NCBI RefSeq assembly: GCF_006715495.1
Contig: NZ_VFNI01000003.1
Coordinates: 620,001-684,000, forward strand
DNA: 64,000 bases
Reading direction: 5' to 3'
Origin: Herbaspirillum sp. SJZ106
GTDB lineage: Bacteria > Pseudomonadota > Gammaproteobacteria > Burkholderiales > Burkholderiaceae_D
Part shown: one piece after another, positions 20,680 through 32,005 of the stretch
Position numbering within the stretch: the stretch's first letter is position 1
Layout: every line of letters begins with the position of its first letter
Notes under the pieces: model-generated
Told to the model about the DNA's origin: nothing
Databases searched by the model: none
The model's input: only the letters and a program-made list of their open reading frames with translations
Position numbers and translations under genes: made by a program

Positions 20680-22428
20680 ATGTTCAGCAAATTGACGATC
20701 AAGGCGCGCCTGATCTTCGTAATCGGTTTTCTCGCAGTCCTGCTGGCCGCCTCGGGCGTGCTCGGGTTGGCCAGCCTCCATTCGACCAATGCGCAGATGC
20801 GCTCCCTCTATGAAGACCGGCTGGTCGCGCTGTCGCAGCTGGGAGAGATCGCGGCGGCCCTGGACACCGGACGTTACGGCATTTCCACCGCCATCGTTGG
20901 CGACTCCGGCGACATCGACAAAGGCATGGACAAGCTGGAGAAGACCGTCAAGGACAGCGATAAGATCCTGCAGGAATACCTCGGCACCTACCTTACCCCC
21001 GAAGAAAAAATGCTGGTCGACAAGCTTGTCCCGCAGCGCCAGAAGTTCATCGCCGAAGGCGTCAAGCCGGCCGCCGAGGCGTTGCGCAACCGCGACTTCC
21101 AGGGCGCCAGCGACCTGTACAACGGCGTGATGCTGCAGCTCTTCAATGAGGCGCATGCCAGCATGACCCAACTGATGAACCTGCAGCGCCGTGTCGGCGG
21201 TGAGCTGTACGAGAATGCGCAACGCCGCTACCAGACGCTGGTTGGCGTGATGCTCGCCGCCATCGGGATCGGCCTGGCGGTGGCCGTGTTCATGGGTTTC
21301 ATCCTGGTGCGCGCCATCTCGCGCCCGCTGGAGCAGGCGGTGAAGGTGGCCCAGGGCGTGGCCGCCGGCGACCTGACGCAAGACATCGAAGTGCGCAGCC
21401 GCGACGAAACCGGCCAACTGATGCAGGCGTTGAAGGAGATGAACGGCAACCTGCTGCGCATCGTCGGCGAAGTGCGCACCGGCACCGACACCATCAACAC
21501 GGCCGCGGCCGAGATTGCCAGCGGCAACCTCGACTTGTCCTCGCGCACCGAGCAGCAGGCCGGCTCGCTGGAGGAGACCGCCTCGGCCATGGAAGAGCTG
21601 ACCTCCACCGTCAAGCAAAACGCCGACAATGCCCGCCAGGCCAACCAACTGGCCGCCTCGGCTTCGGATGTGGCCTCGCGCGGCGGCGACGTGGTGCGCC
21701 AGGTGGTCGACACCATGAGTTCGATCAACGACTCTTCGCGCAAGATCGTCGACATCATCAGCGTGATCGACGGCATCGCCTTCCAGACCAATATCCTGGC
21801 GCTCAATGCGGCGGTGGAGGCCGCGCGCGCCGGCGAGCAGGGCCGCGGCTTCGCGGTGGTGGCATCGGAAGTGCGCTCGCTGGCCCAGCGCTCGGCGTCG
21901 GCCGCCAAGGAAATCAAGGCGCTGATCGACGATTCGGTCAGCAAGGTCGGCAACGGCAGCACGCTGGTGGCGCAGGCCGGCGCCACCATGGACGAGGTGG
22001 TGGCCAGCGTGCGGCGCGTGACCGACGTGATGGGCGAGATCACCGCGGCCAGCCAGGAGCAGAGCTCGGGCATCGAGGAGATCAACCGCGCCGTCACGCA
22101 GATGGACGAGACCACGCAGCAGAACGCCGCGCTGGTCGAGGAGGCGGCCGCTGCCGCGCAGTCGCTGCAAGAGCAGGCGTCGCGCCTGTCGACTGCGGTC
22201 AGCGTGTTCCGCCTGCACGGCATGCAGGCCGCGCCTGCGGTATCCGTGGCACCGGTGGTGGCATCAGCAGCTTCCGCCGCGCCTGCGGCCAAGCCGCTTG
22301 CAGCGCTCAAGGCAACTGCCCCCAAGGCGGCCGCCGCACCCAGGAGACCGTCCCCCAAATTGACGGCGCCGGCTTCGACTTCGCCCAAATCGGCAGCAGG
22401 GGCGGGTGATGATTGGGAACAGTTCTGA
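20680..22428 (+). CDS. Methyl-accepting chemotaxis protein
   Basis: 582-residue chemoreceptor. TM1 is at about residues 9-31, a four-helix-bundle periplasmic sensor (MCP_1 type) spans about 35-185, TM2 about 188-213, then HAMP ([20 protein letters not shown]) and the signalling domain with the conserved hairpin tip ([20 protein letters not shown] followed by [13 protein letters not shown]). It ends in an Ala/Pro/Lys-rich linker and DDWEQF, which resembles the CheR/CheB-tethering pentapeptide NWETF of Tar and Tsr. The ATG at 20680 has AAGGGG 6 bases upstream. The ligand is unknown. It stands alone, with no che genes nearby. Confidence 0.93.
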   Translation: MFSKLTIKARLIFVIGFLAVLLAASGVLGLASLHSTNAQMRSLYEDRLVALSQLGEIAAALDTGRYGISTAIVGDSGDIDKGMDKLEKTVKDSDKILQEYLGTYLTPEEKMLVDKLVPQRQKFIAEGVKPAAEALRNRDFQGASDLYNGVMLQLFNEAHASMTQLMNLQRRVGGELYENAQRRYQTLVGVMLAAIGIGLAVAVFMGFILVRAISRPLEQAVKVAQGVAAGDLTQDIEVRSRDETGQLMQALKEMNGNLLRIVGEVRTGTDTINTAAAEIASGNLDLSSRTEQQAGSLEETASAMEELTSTVKQNADNARQANQLAASASDVASRGGDVVRQVVDTMSSINDSSRKIVDIISVIDGIAFQTNILALNAAVEAARAGEQGRGFAVVASEVRSLAQRSASAAKEIKALIDDSVSKVGNGSTLVAQAGATMDEVVASVRRVTDVMGEITAASQEQSSGIEEINRAVTQMDETTQQNAALVEEAAAAAQSLQEQASRLSTAVSVFRLHGMQAAPAVSVAPVVASAASAAPAAKPLAALKATAPKAAAAPRRPSPKLTAPASTSPKSAAGAGDDWEQF

Positions 22429-22512
22429 CGCCGTTTCGGCGCCAATGAAAAAGCGCAACCTGGGCTGTAATGCCGTTCAGTTAAGACTAATTCTGAAACA
22501 CTCATCACAGCC

Positions 22513-22553
22513 CTCCGTTCGGGCTGAGTAGGCCCGCCAGGGCCGTATCGAAG
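22513..22553 (+). repeat. Dispersed palindromic repeat, left arm
   Basis: This arm begins CTCCGTTCGGGCTGAGTAG, has a GC-rich mini-palindrome in the middle, and ends CGTATCGAAG. It pairs with the arm at 22594-22633. Very similar CTCCGTTC...CTGAG...CGAAG units are scattered as extragenic repeats in many beta- and gammaproteobacteria. Confidence 0.65.
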
Positions 22554-22593
22554 CCAGCGTGTCAGCGTATCATTGTTAGCGGTCTTGCCTGCC

Positions 22594-22633
22594 CTTCGAT
22601 ACGCTGCTGCGCAGCTACTCAGGGCGAACGGAG
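22594..22633 (-). repeat. Dispersed palindromic repeat, right arm
   Basis: Inverted partner of the arm at 22513-22553: CTTCGATACG at one end and CTACTCAGGGCGAACGGAG at the other, with a CTGCTGCGCAGC-type palindrome between. The 18 outer bases match the left arm with two differences. Confidence 0.65.
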
Positions 22634-22656
22634 TCTGGACTCCGTAATTACAAAAA

Positions 22657-22689
22657 AAATGCCGTTCAGTACTTAACTGAACGGCATTT
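22657..22689 (-). terminator. Terminator of the PhyH-type gene
   Basis: A 14-bp perfect stem, AAATGCCGTTCAGT and its complement, with loop ACTTA. On the minus strand it is followed by eight U residues (22652-22659 read as A on the plus strand). It coincides with the right end of the MITE-like element, so the element may supply this terminator. Confidence 0.8.
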
Positions 22690-22736
22690 CAGCCTGGGCT
22701 GCGCTTTTTTCTTTCCGGCGTTCGCGGCCGAAGGGG

Positions 22737-23504
22737 TCAGGCATCCAGCGGGATATCTTCCGCCGCCGCCGAGCGCGTGCCCGGCACCGGCGGATTGCTG
22801 CGGCCATGATAGGCGAACACCACCGAGCATTTGACCTGTTCGCTGTCGTTGCGGCCGGCGGCGTGGAACAGGCCGCTGTGGAACAGCACCACGTCGCCTG
22901 GATCCAGGCTGAGGGCGATGCCCTGGGCGAACAGGGCCTGGTTGGCGGGGACTTCGGGGCGCAGGAAGTCGAGCGCATCCATCTGCTCCGGCCGCAGTTG
23001 CAGCAGGTGCGAGCCTGGGATGAATTTGAGTGCGCCGTTGTGCGGCGTCTCCGCGCCCAGCGCCAGCCATACCGAGATCAGCTCATTGCGCGGGAACGAC
23101 CAGTAGCGGATATCGCGGTGCCAGCCGGTGGCGGTGCCGAAGGCCGGATGTTTGGTCATCACGCAGTTGTGGTGCGCCAGCGTGACGCAGGCCGGCTCGC
23201 CGAACAGCTGCTGCAGTATGGCGACCAGATGCGGATCGGATGCCCACTGGCGGTACACCGGATCGCGCTGCCAGGCCGCGCGCAGGCGCCGGGCGGTGCG
23301 GCCGCCTTCGGCCTCCAGCGAGGTCGGGGCGCCTTCGTAGCCGACTTCGGCTTCGTATTCGAGCGGCGCCACGGCGCGCCTGAGGTGGTCCTGCGTCACG
23401 GCCAGCATCTGTTCGCGCTGGGCGGCGGGGACCAGCCCCTTCAACAACAGATAGCCTTCCTTGCGGAAAGACTCGACCTGGGCGGGGGACAGCGGGTTTT
23501 GCAT
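22737..23504 (-). CDS. Phytanoyl-CoA dioxygenase (PhyH) family protein
   Basis: 255-residue Fe(II)/2-oxoglutarate-dependent oxygenase fold. The HxD iron motif is visible in GWHRDIRYW, the distal His in DVVLFHSGLFHAAG, and an Arg-containing downstream strand likely binds 2-oxoglutarate. Bacterial members hydroxylate varied small molecules and the substrate here is unknown. The ATG at 23504 (MQNPLSPAQVESF) is preferred over an in-frame GTG at 23540. No pathway neighbours are present, as it lies between uvrA and a repeat element. Confidence 0.82.
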   Translation of the reverse strand: MQNPLSPAQVESFRKEGYLLLKGLVPAAQREQMLAVTQDHLRRAVAPLEYEAEVGYEGAPTSLEAEGGRTARRLRAAWQRDPVYRQWASDPHLVAILQQLFGEPACVTLAHHNCVMTKHPAFGTATGWHRDIRYWSFPRNELISVWLALGAETPHNGALKFIPGSHLLQLRPEQMDALDFLRPEVPANQALFAQGIALSLDPGDVVLFHSGLFHAAGRNDSEQVKCSVVFAYHGRSNPPVPGTRSAAAEDIPLDA

Positions 23505-23677
23505 GGCGATTTTTCTCGATTCCAGCGGCAAGATATACACAGTCTGCCGATATTGTGCGCCTGACGGCGGCCGGATGCATGACGATCAGAACCCGCTCAG
23601 GTTCCAACGCATCGGGCCGGCGCGCAAGATACAGTTGCTGCTTTTATCTGTATCGTTTGCGCGCCCTCAAGCCGGCG

Positions 23678-26533
<2,856 letters not shown>

Positions 26534-26702
26534 GGATGCCTTCAGCAAAGTTTTCCTGCCGCCGCGCGGACCAAGGCCAGGCGCGGGAGAATTAGGGGAG
26601 ACAACATGTAACTATAACAGGACTGTCAATCGCCGGCAGGGCTGGCTGGCGGGGTGAAGCCGATGGGGGAAGCGAGTGGAAAAATGACAGTAGCGCAATG
26701 GG

Positions 26703-26727
26703 AAAAGCCGGCTTGGAACCGGCTTTT
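26703..26727 (-). terminator. Terminator of the glycosyltransferase gene
   Basis: A 9-bp perfect stem AAAAGCCGG / CCGGCTTTT with a 7-base loop lies 27 bases after the glycosyltransferase stop, between it and uvrA. Confidence 0.65.
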
Positions 26728-26753
26728 GTTGTATTGACATTCATTTCCGGTGT

Positions 26754-28520
26754 TTATTCCGGGGCTGTTTCGCTGCGGCGATAGACTTTCAGCAACTGGT
26801 CATCGTCGCCATCTCGGCGGCCTTCCCAGAACAGCGTCCAGTCGCCTTCAGGCAGCGGCGCCAGGCCTGGGGTTTGCAGAATCACCCAGTTGCATCCGGT
26901 CTTGTTGATGCCATCGATCGGCTGGTGCAGGATGCCGGTGTAGTAATACAGCATGGGCGCTTCGGATTCGCCGAGGTTTTCGCTGGCCATGCAGTCGCTG
27001 GCGGTCCAGGCAGGGCCAATCTTCTTGTTCAGGTCGCCGTATACATATTCGTAGCTCTTGCCGTAATCGCCCCATGGCAGCAGCAGGGTATAGGCCACGC
27101 CCCACATCAGCGTGATGCCGGCGAACCAGCTGAAGGCGCCGCGCCATTTACCTGCCTGCTTCATTTTGTTGAGCCCCCATAGCCAGCCGAGCGTCATGGC
27201 GATGGCCGCTGCCACCGCCAGCGGCTGGAACGGCGTGATGAAGCCCAGCGGCAGCCATCTGCCGAAGTAGGTAATCCAATGGTGATATTCAGTCGACAAC
27301 GTGGAGATCACGTAAGTGGCCCAGACCACGCTGGCGACAAAGCCGAAAAAGATGCGGGAAAACCAATCCCATGCGAAATGAAACCAGTCCGGCAGGCGCG
27401 GTATTGCGGCGGTGCCGAGCATGATCAGGGGGAGCAGCACCGGCAGCAGGTAGAGCTGGCGGGCGGTGGCGGAACTTTGCAGCACGGCGATGCTGATGGC
27501 GGCGAACGACAGCGGCAGCGCCACGCGCGGAGATAAGGTATTACGCCACCCGCCAACGGCCAGGGCCAGCAGTGCGAGTACCGAACCCGGCAGGGCGAAG
27601 CCGGTCAGCGCCCGCAGGATGACGGCCTGGTCATTATCGGAACCCAGCCTGGCGACCGAAAAGCCGAAGAAGCGCCCGACGTTGTTGTCCCAGAACCATT
27701 CCATGAACAGCGGCACCGAATGTTGCGCCAGCAGCGCCGGCCATACTACGAAGAAAGGCAGCGACACCAGCACGGCAATGCCGACCATCTTCCAGTACGA
27801 GCGGGAGCGGCATTCTCGCACCAGCACTCCCATGCACATGGCGGTCGCCGCGAAGGTCAGCGGCACAAACAGCCCCTTGGTCATTTCGGTGATGCCCACG
27901 CCCAGGCCGAACCATACCGCAGCCGCGAGGCGTGGCGCCTTGTTCTGTTCGTTCAGGGCGATGGCCAGCAGGCCGTAGGTGGCGATGGCGCCGCCGCATA
28001 CCAGGGCGACGTCGGTGAACATGTCGTGGGCATGCTTGATCATGCCCGGCGAACCGGCGAACAACGCCAGCGTGCCAAGCACCGGCAGGCTGAACAGCGT
28101 GCGTTTGTCCCAGAGCATCATCGCAATCCTGGCGACGAATGCCAGGGTGACGATGTTGTAGAGCACACTGGCCAGGCGCGCGCCATCGTGGTAGTCCAGC
28201 AGCGGATAAAAGGCCTTGGCCAGCAGCAGCGCCGTCCAGTAATACAGCGGCGGCTTTTCCATGAACGGTTCGCCGGCGTTGGTGGGGACGAGGTAATCGC
28301 CCGAAACCAGCATGTGGTGGATGATGCCGAAGGTATAGGTCTCATCCTGTTTCCACGGGCCATGGCCGAAGATTCCCGGCAGCAGCCAGGCGCAGGCGAT
28401 GAGGGCCAGCAACAGCCAGGCGACGCGGGGCGACGATGCGCCTTGGTCATGGCCGGCTGCAAAACGGGTGGGATGCGATGGGTCAGACTTGGCGTCAGGG
28501 GCCGGAGAGAAGAAAAACAT
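26754..28520 (-). CDS. ArnT/PMT-like GT-C glycosyltransferase
   Basis: 588-residue polytopic membrane protein of the GT-C class. The first periplasmic loop carries the acidic motif WKQDETYTFG, and a conserved EPFMEKPPLYYW matches the ArnT signature around EPFxEKP. About 11-12 hydrophobic helices follow, then a soluble periplasmic C-terminal region. ArnT transfers a sugar from undecaprenyl phosphate to lipid A, but without arnBCADEF neighbours the donor and acceptor here are unknown. It sits alone between uvrA and a transporter-ssb pair, and its upstream 466 bases are more AT-rich than the surroundings, so it may be a later insertion. Confidence 0.82.
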   Translation of the reverse strand: MFFFSPAPDAKSDPSHPTRFAAGHDQGASSPRVAWLLLALIACAWLLPGIFGHGPWKQDETYTFGIIHHMLVSGDYLVPTNAGEPFMEKPPLYYWTALLLAKAFYPLLDYHDGARLASVLYNIVTLAFVARIAMMLWDKRTLFSLPVLGTLALFAGSPGMIKHAHDMFTDVALVCGGAIATYGLLAIALNEQNKAPRLAAAVWFGLGVGITEMTKGLFVPLTFAATAMCMGVLVRECRSRSYWKMVGIAVLVSLPFFVVWPALLAQHSVPLFMEWFWDNNVGRFFGFSVARLGSDNDQAVILRALTGFALPGSVLALLALAVGGWRNTLSPRVALPLSFAAISIAVLQSSATARQLYLLPVLLPLIMLGTAAIPRLPDWFHFAWDWFSRIFFGFVASVVWATYVISTLSTEYHHWITYFGRWLPLGFITPFQPLAVAAAIAMTLGWLWGLNKMKQAGKWRGAFSWFAGITLMWGVAYTLLLPWGDYGKSYEYVYGDLNKKIGPAWTASDCMASENLGESEAPMLYYYTGILHQPIDGINKTGCNWVILQTPGLAPLPEGDWTLFWEGRRDGDDDQLLKVYRRSETAPE

Positions 28521-28986
28521 GCTGATATGAGCGAGCCAGCGGATTGGTCGCGGGCAAGAAAAAAACAGAAATCAAAACCAAAGCGTGGAGATAGGCGCAG
28601 ATGGGCAATGGCCACTGTCGTTATCCGCCCAGGCTTTCCCCCTGAACAACCGAACGATTGCTTCTTTTTCCTGGCGATGGCCATTGCTTTTTGGAAATGC
28701 GAGTCTTGATCGCATATCAGCGGCTTTTATATGAGTAATGCGGGAAAATGAGCAACCCCGCATTCTTGCATAAAGCTCATGAAGAATCCTGAATTCAGGC
28801 GCGCCAGGATGAATTTTCCGTGAAGAGAAAATGAAGTGTTGGATGAATGCCGCACATGGGCGAGCCCAGATCCAAAGAAATGCTATCGGTTCCCATTGGT
28901 TGGGGCATGCGCCGATGCTGTTACCATAACGTTTTCGTCTCATAGCAAGCGCGCAGCCGAAACGACGCGCAGCCGCCATTTTCGCC
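28521..28986. other. Divergent intergenic region, AT-richer than its flanks
   Basis: These 466 bases between the glycosyltransferase and the MFS gene hold no convincing gene. There is a 10-bp inverted repeat GCAATGGCCA (28605-28614) and TGGCCATTGC (28678-28687), and an 8-bp hairpin AATGCGGG / CCCGCATT at about 28737-28764. Both divergent promoters must lie here, but I could not assign -35/-10 boxes confidently. Confidence 0.5.
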
Positions 28987-30228
28987 ATGATCCAGTCCGC
29001 CACCTCATCCGCACAGCCCGAAAAATCCGGCATGTCGCGCGCGGAAGTGCGCGCCAGCGCATCGCTGGCGTCCATTTTCGCCCTGCGCATGCTGGGCTTG
29101 TTCCTGATCCTGCCGGTGTTCGCCGTCTATGCCCATGGCTTGCCCGGCGGCGACAATGCCGCCCTGGTCGGCCTGGCGATGGGGATCTATGGGCTGGCGC
29201 AGTCGTTCGGGCAAATCCCGTTCGGTATCGCCTCGGACAAATACGGACGCAAGCGCATCATCGTGATCGGTTTGCTGCTGTTCGCGCTGGGTTCCTTCAT
29301 CGCGGCGGCGGCCGATAGCGTGGCCTGGGTGATCGCCGGCCGCGCGATCCAGGGCGCCGGCGCGATCTCGGCCGCCATTACCGCCTTTATCGCCGACTCC
29401 ACGCGTGAAGAACACCGTACCAAGGCCATGGCCATGGTCGGCGCCTCGATCGGGCTGACCTTTGCCGTCTCGCTGGTGGCCTCGCCGGTGCTTTACCGGC
29501 TTATCGGCATGGGCGGAATCTTCGGGCTGACCGGGGTGCTGTCGCTGCTGGCCATTGCTGTGGTGCTATGGATAGTGCCGGATGCGCCCATGGTCAAGGC
29601 CAGGCGCGTGCCGTTCAGGGAGGTGTTGCGCCATGGCGAACTGATGCGCCTGAACTTTGGCGTGTTCACGCTGCACATGACCCAACTGGCCATGTTCGTG
29701 GTGTTGCCGGGGGCGCTGGTGCAGTATTCGGGCATCCCGGTCGACGAGCATTGGAAAATCTACCTGCCGGTGGTGCTGGCTTCCTTCGTGCTGATGCTGC
29801 CGCCGGTCTTCGTGGCCGAGAAGCATGGCCGCATGAAACTGGTTTTCGTCGCCTCCATCGCGCTGTTGCTACTGGTCCAGCTGGGTTTCTGGGCAGCGCT
29901 GTCGCATCCGGTGACGCACTGGTGGGTGCTGGTGGCGCTGTTGTTCCTGTTTTTTGTCGCGTTCAACATTCTGGAGGCTTCCCAGCCTTCGCTGGTATCG
30001 CGCATCGCGCCGCCGGCGGCCAAAGGCGCGGCGCTGGGCGTCTACAATACCTTGCAGGCGCTGGGACTGTTTTGCGGCGGCGCCCTGGGCGGCTGGCTCA
30101 AACAAAATGTAAGTACATCGGCAGTATTCCTGTTGTCGGCTGCGGCAACCCTGTCCTGGCTTATAATCGCGGCTAACATGAAAAACCTGCCGCGGCGCGG
30201 TGCGCATGCGGCAAGTGCAACTGCCTAA
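28987..30228 (+). CDS. MFS transporter linked to ssb
   Basis: 413-residue major facilitator with 12 predicted helices. The loop 2-3 motif is [16 protein letters not shown], and the first helix reads [20 protein letters not shown]. It resembles the YajR-like drug-exporter group, though without a known substrate and without an evident C-terminal extra domain. In betaproteobacteria such a gene commonly precedes ssb next to uvrA; here it begins 26 bases before ssb and the two are probably one transcript. The ATG at 28987 is followed by a hydrophilic stretch of about 25 residues. Confidence 0.86.
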   Translation: MIQSATSSAQPEKSGMSRAEVRASASLASIFALRMLGLFLILPVFAVYAHGLPGGDNAALVGLAMGIYGLAQSFGQIPFGIASDKYGRKRIIVIGLLLFALGSFIAAAADSVAWVIAGRAIQGAGAISAAITAFIADSTREEHRTKAMAMVGASIGLTFAVSLVASPVLYRLIGMGGIFGLTGVLSLLAIAVVLWIVPDAPMVKARRVPFREVLRHGELMRLNFGVFTLHMTQLAMFVVLPGALVQYSGIPVDEHWKIYLPVVLASFVLMLPPVFVAEKHGRMKLVFVASIALLLLVQLGFWAALSHPVTHWWVLVALLFLFFVAFNILEASQPSLVSRIAPPAAKGAALGVYNTLQALGLFCGGALGGWLKQNVSTSAVFLLSAAATLSWLIIAANMKNLPRRGAHAASATA

Positions 30229-30254
30229 CTGTAATTAGCAATCCAGGAGAAATA

Positions 30255-30755
30255 ATGGCCTCGGTCAATAAAGTCATCATCGTCGGCAACCTCGGGCGCG
30301 ATCCGGAAACTCGCTATATGCCGAACGGCGAAGCCGTCACCAATATCGCCGTCGCTACGACCGAAAGCTGGAAGGACAAGAACTCCGGCGAGAAGAAAGA
30401 GCTCACCGAATGGCACCGCATCACTTTCTACCGCAAGCTGGCGGAAATCGCCGGCCAGTACCTGAAGAAAGGGTCGCAGATCTACGTCGAAGGACGCCTG
30501 CAGACCCGCAAGTGGCAAGACAAGGAAGGCGTCGAGCGCTATACCACTGAAATCATCGCCGATACCATGCAGATGCTGGGCAGCCGCCAAGGCGGCGGTG
30601 GCGCCTCGATGGACGATGGCGGCGGCTATGGCGGCGGCAGTCCGGCGCCGCGCCAGAGCGCGGGAGCCGGCGGCGGCGCGAGTGCGCCGCGCCAGCAGCC
30701 GGCTTCGCGTCCGGCATCGAATTTCTCGGACATGGATGACGATATTCCGTTCTGA
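30255..30755 (+). CDS. ssb: Single-stranded DNA-binding protein
   Basis: 166-residue SSB. The OB-fold covers residues 1-110 ([40 protein letters not shown]). A Gly/Pro/Ala-rich flexible linker and the acidic tip MDDDIPF follow; this tip recruits repair and replication proteins. It binds as a homotetramer during replication, recombination and repair. An AGGAG site precedes the ATG, and a strong terminator follows the gene. Confidence 0.98.
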   Translation: MASVNKVIIVGNLGRDPETRYMPNGEAVTNIAVATTESWKDKNSGEKKELTEWHRITFYRKLAEIAGQYLKKGSQIYVEGRLQTRKWQDKEGVERYTTEIIADTMQMLGSRQGGGGASMDDGGGYGGGSPAPRQSAGAGGGASAPRQQPASRPASNFSDMDDDIPF

Positions 30756-30788
30756 CGCGGATCAAAACAAGGCCGTAAAACAGATCGG

Positions 30789-30818
30789 GCGGAGCTGCCA
30801 TGTAGCTCCGCTTTTTTT
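30789..30818 (+). terminator. Terminator after ssb
   Basis: An 8-bp stem GCGGAGCT / AGCTCCGC with a 7-base loop, followed by seven T residues, 34 bases after the ssb stop. Confidence 0.9.
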
Positions 30819-31006
30819 ATTTGCCCCGCGTTTTCCAGGCGGCCGGGGCAGCAATGCCGGTTCGTCGGCAGAACGGGCCTTCTTCCTTTGCATCGCCGCC
30901 AGTCTTTGCCCCGGAGCATCTCTGCTACAGTGAAGCCTGCGGCGATTCATCCCGATTCAACCTGGCCCGATGCGGACATGGGCCACGTATCACAGGAGTC
31001 CTAAAC

Positions 31007-31897
31007 ATGAATGAGTTGAAGCAATCATCCAGGGCGGGAGCGGCGGCAAGGCTGCTGCTGGCAACAGACCTGGGCCCCGGATGCGACCGCGCCATGGACC
31101 GCGCGGCGCAGTTGACGGGAGAGTGGGGCGGAGAGCTGACCGCGCTCATCGTCGGCAACCTGTTGTCCTCCCCCGAGCGCATCCTGGCGTGGGCCGAGGG
31201 CGCCGACGAGAAGGCGTTGACCGAGGCCGTCAGGCAGCAGCTCATGCGCGAACTGAAGGCCGCCGGCGTCGACGCCCAAGCCAGGGTGGTCAACCATGCC
31301 GACAAGGCGGCGGCGATCCGCGAAACCGCGCAAGCCGTCGGCGCCGATGTCATCGTGTGCGGCGCTTCCGGCCGGGGGCTGCTGGAACGCGTGCTGGGAT
31401 CGACGGTGGAGCGCCTGGCCGGAACCGCGGCGCAGCCGCTGCTGCTGGTTCGCCGCCGTCCCGCCGGGCCTTACCGCAAGATTGCGGTGGCGACCGATTG
31501 CTCGGCATCCTCGCGCCAGGCGCTGCTGTCGGCGGCCGGCCTTTTCCCTCAGCGCGAGCTGGACCTCTGCCACGTGGTGACCCCGTTGATGTCGGGGCTG
31601 GCCGCTCCGCGGCATGGCGGCGACAGCGTCGACATGGCGCAGACCGAGCTGCCGGAATTCATTGCCGCCACACAGCTGCCCGCAGGCAGCCGCATCAAGC
31701 CCTCGGTGCAACGCGGTTCGGTGGAGACGGCGTTGACGAACTACGTCCGCAGGCATGACGTCGAGCTGGTGGTGCTGGGCTCGCACGGACGCAGCGGCCT
31801 GCTCGACTTGCTCATCGGCAGTACGGCGATGAAGCTGCTTGAATGGCTGCCTTGCGATGTGTTGCTGGTGCCGGATTCCCGCGCGCGCGGAACCTGA
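31007..31897 (+). CDS. Tandem-domain universal stress protein
   Basis: 296-residue protein made of two UspA domains, about residues 14-145 and 150-295. Both end in the ATP-binding signature: GASGRGLLERVLGST in the first and GSHGRSGLLDLLIGST in the second, so both halves could bind ATP. E. coli UspE has the same two-domain design. The ATG at 31007 has AGGAG 8 bases upstream; the frame is open further 5' without a better start. Role in stress survival is inferred from family; it lies upstream of a GntP permease, 108 bases away, and could share its transcript. Confidence 0.87.
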   Translation: MNELKQSSRAGAAARLLLATDLGPGCDRAMDRAAQLTGEWGGELTALIVGNLLSSPERILAWAEGADEKALTEAVRQQLMRELKAAGVDAQARVVNHADKAAAIRETAQAVGADVIVCGASGRGLLERVLGSTVERLAGTAAQPLLLVRRRPAGPYRKIAVATDCSASSRQALLSAAGLFPQRELDLCHVVTPLMSGLAAPRHGGDSVDMAQTELPEFIAATQLPAGSRIKPSVQRGSVETALTNYVRRHDVELVVLGSHGRSGLLDLLIGSTAMKLLEWLPCDVLLVPDSRARGT

Positions 31898-32005
31898 CCG
31901 TATCCGCCCCTTGCCCTGCCGCGCCCAAGCCTTCCTGGATGAGCGCGGCGCGGATATCGGCCGGCGTTCGTCGTTCGACCCCAACGACCTTCTGGAGCAT
32001 TGGTA

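Larger units (their letters stand above)
22444..22714. mobile_element. MITE-like non-coding element with IS4-type ends
   Basis: A 271-base non-coding segment is bounded by imperfect inverted repeats of about 42 bases (22444-22485 and 22672-22714). The inner 17 bases, AATGCCGTTCAGTTAAG, are identical. This matches my recollection of the IS4 terminal repeat, which reads nearly the same. No transposase frame lies inside. The centre carries two arms of another inverted repeat (22513-22553 and 22594-22633). Together it fills the gap between the chemoreceptor and the PhyH-type gene. Calling it a miniature transposable element is inference; no target-site duplication was established. Confidence 0.5.

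Noticed and set aside
26601..26620. Possible LexA (SOS) box upstream of uvrA
   Set aside because: On the minus strand CTGT is followed by TATAGTTACATG, so the second half-site has the wrong sequence for CTGT-N8-ACAG. I do not call SOS control from this.
28917..28936. Possible LexA box upstream of the MFS-ssb genes
   Set aside because: CTGTTACCATAACGTT keeps only the first half-site; the second half (CGTT) does not match ACAG.
30821..31006. N-terminal extension of the universal stress protein
   Set aside because: The first UspA domain starts directly after the ATG at 31007, which has an AGGAG site; the upstream part is only an open frame.
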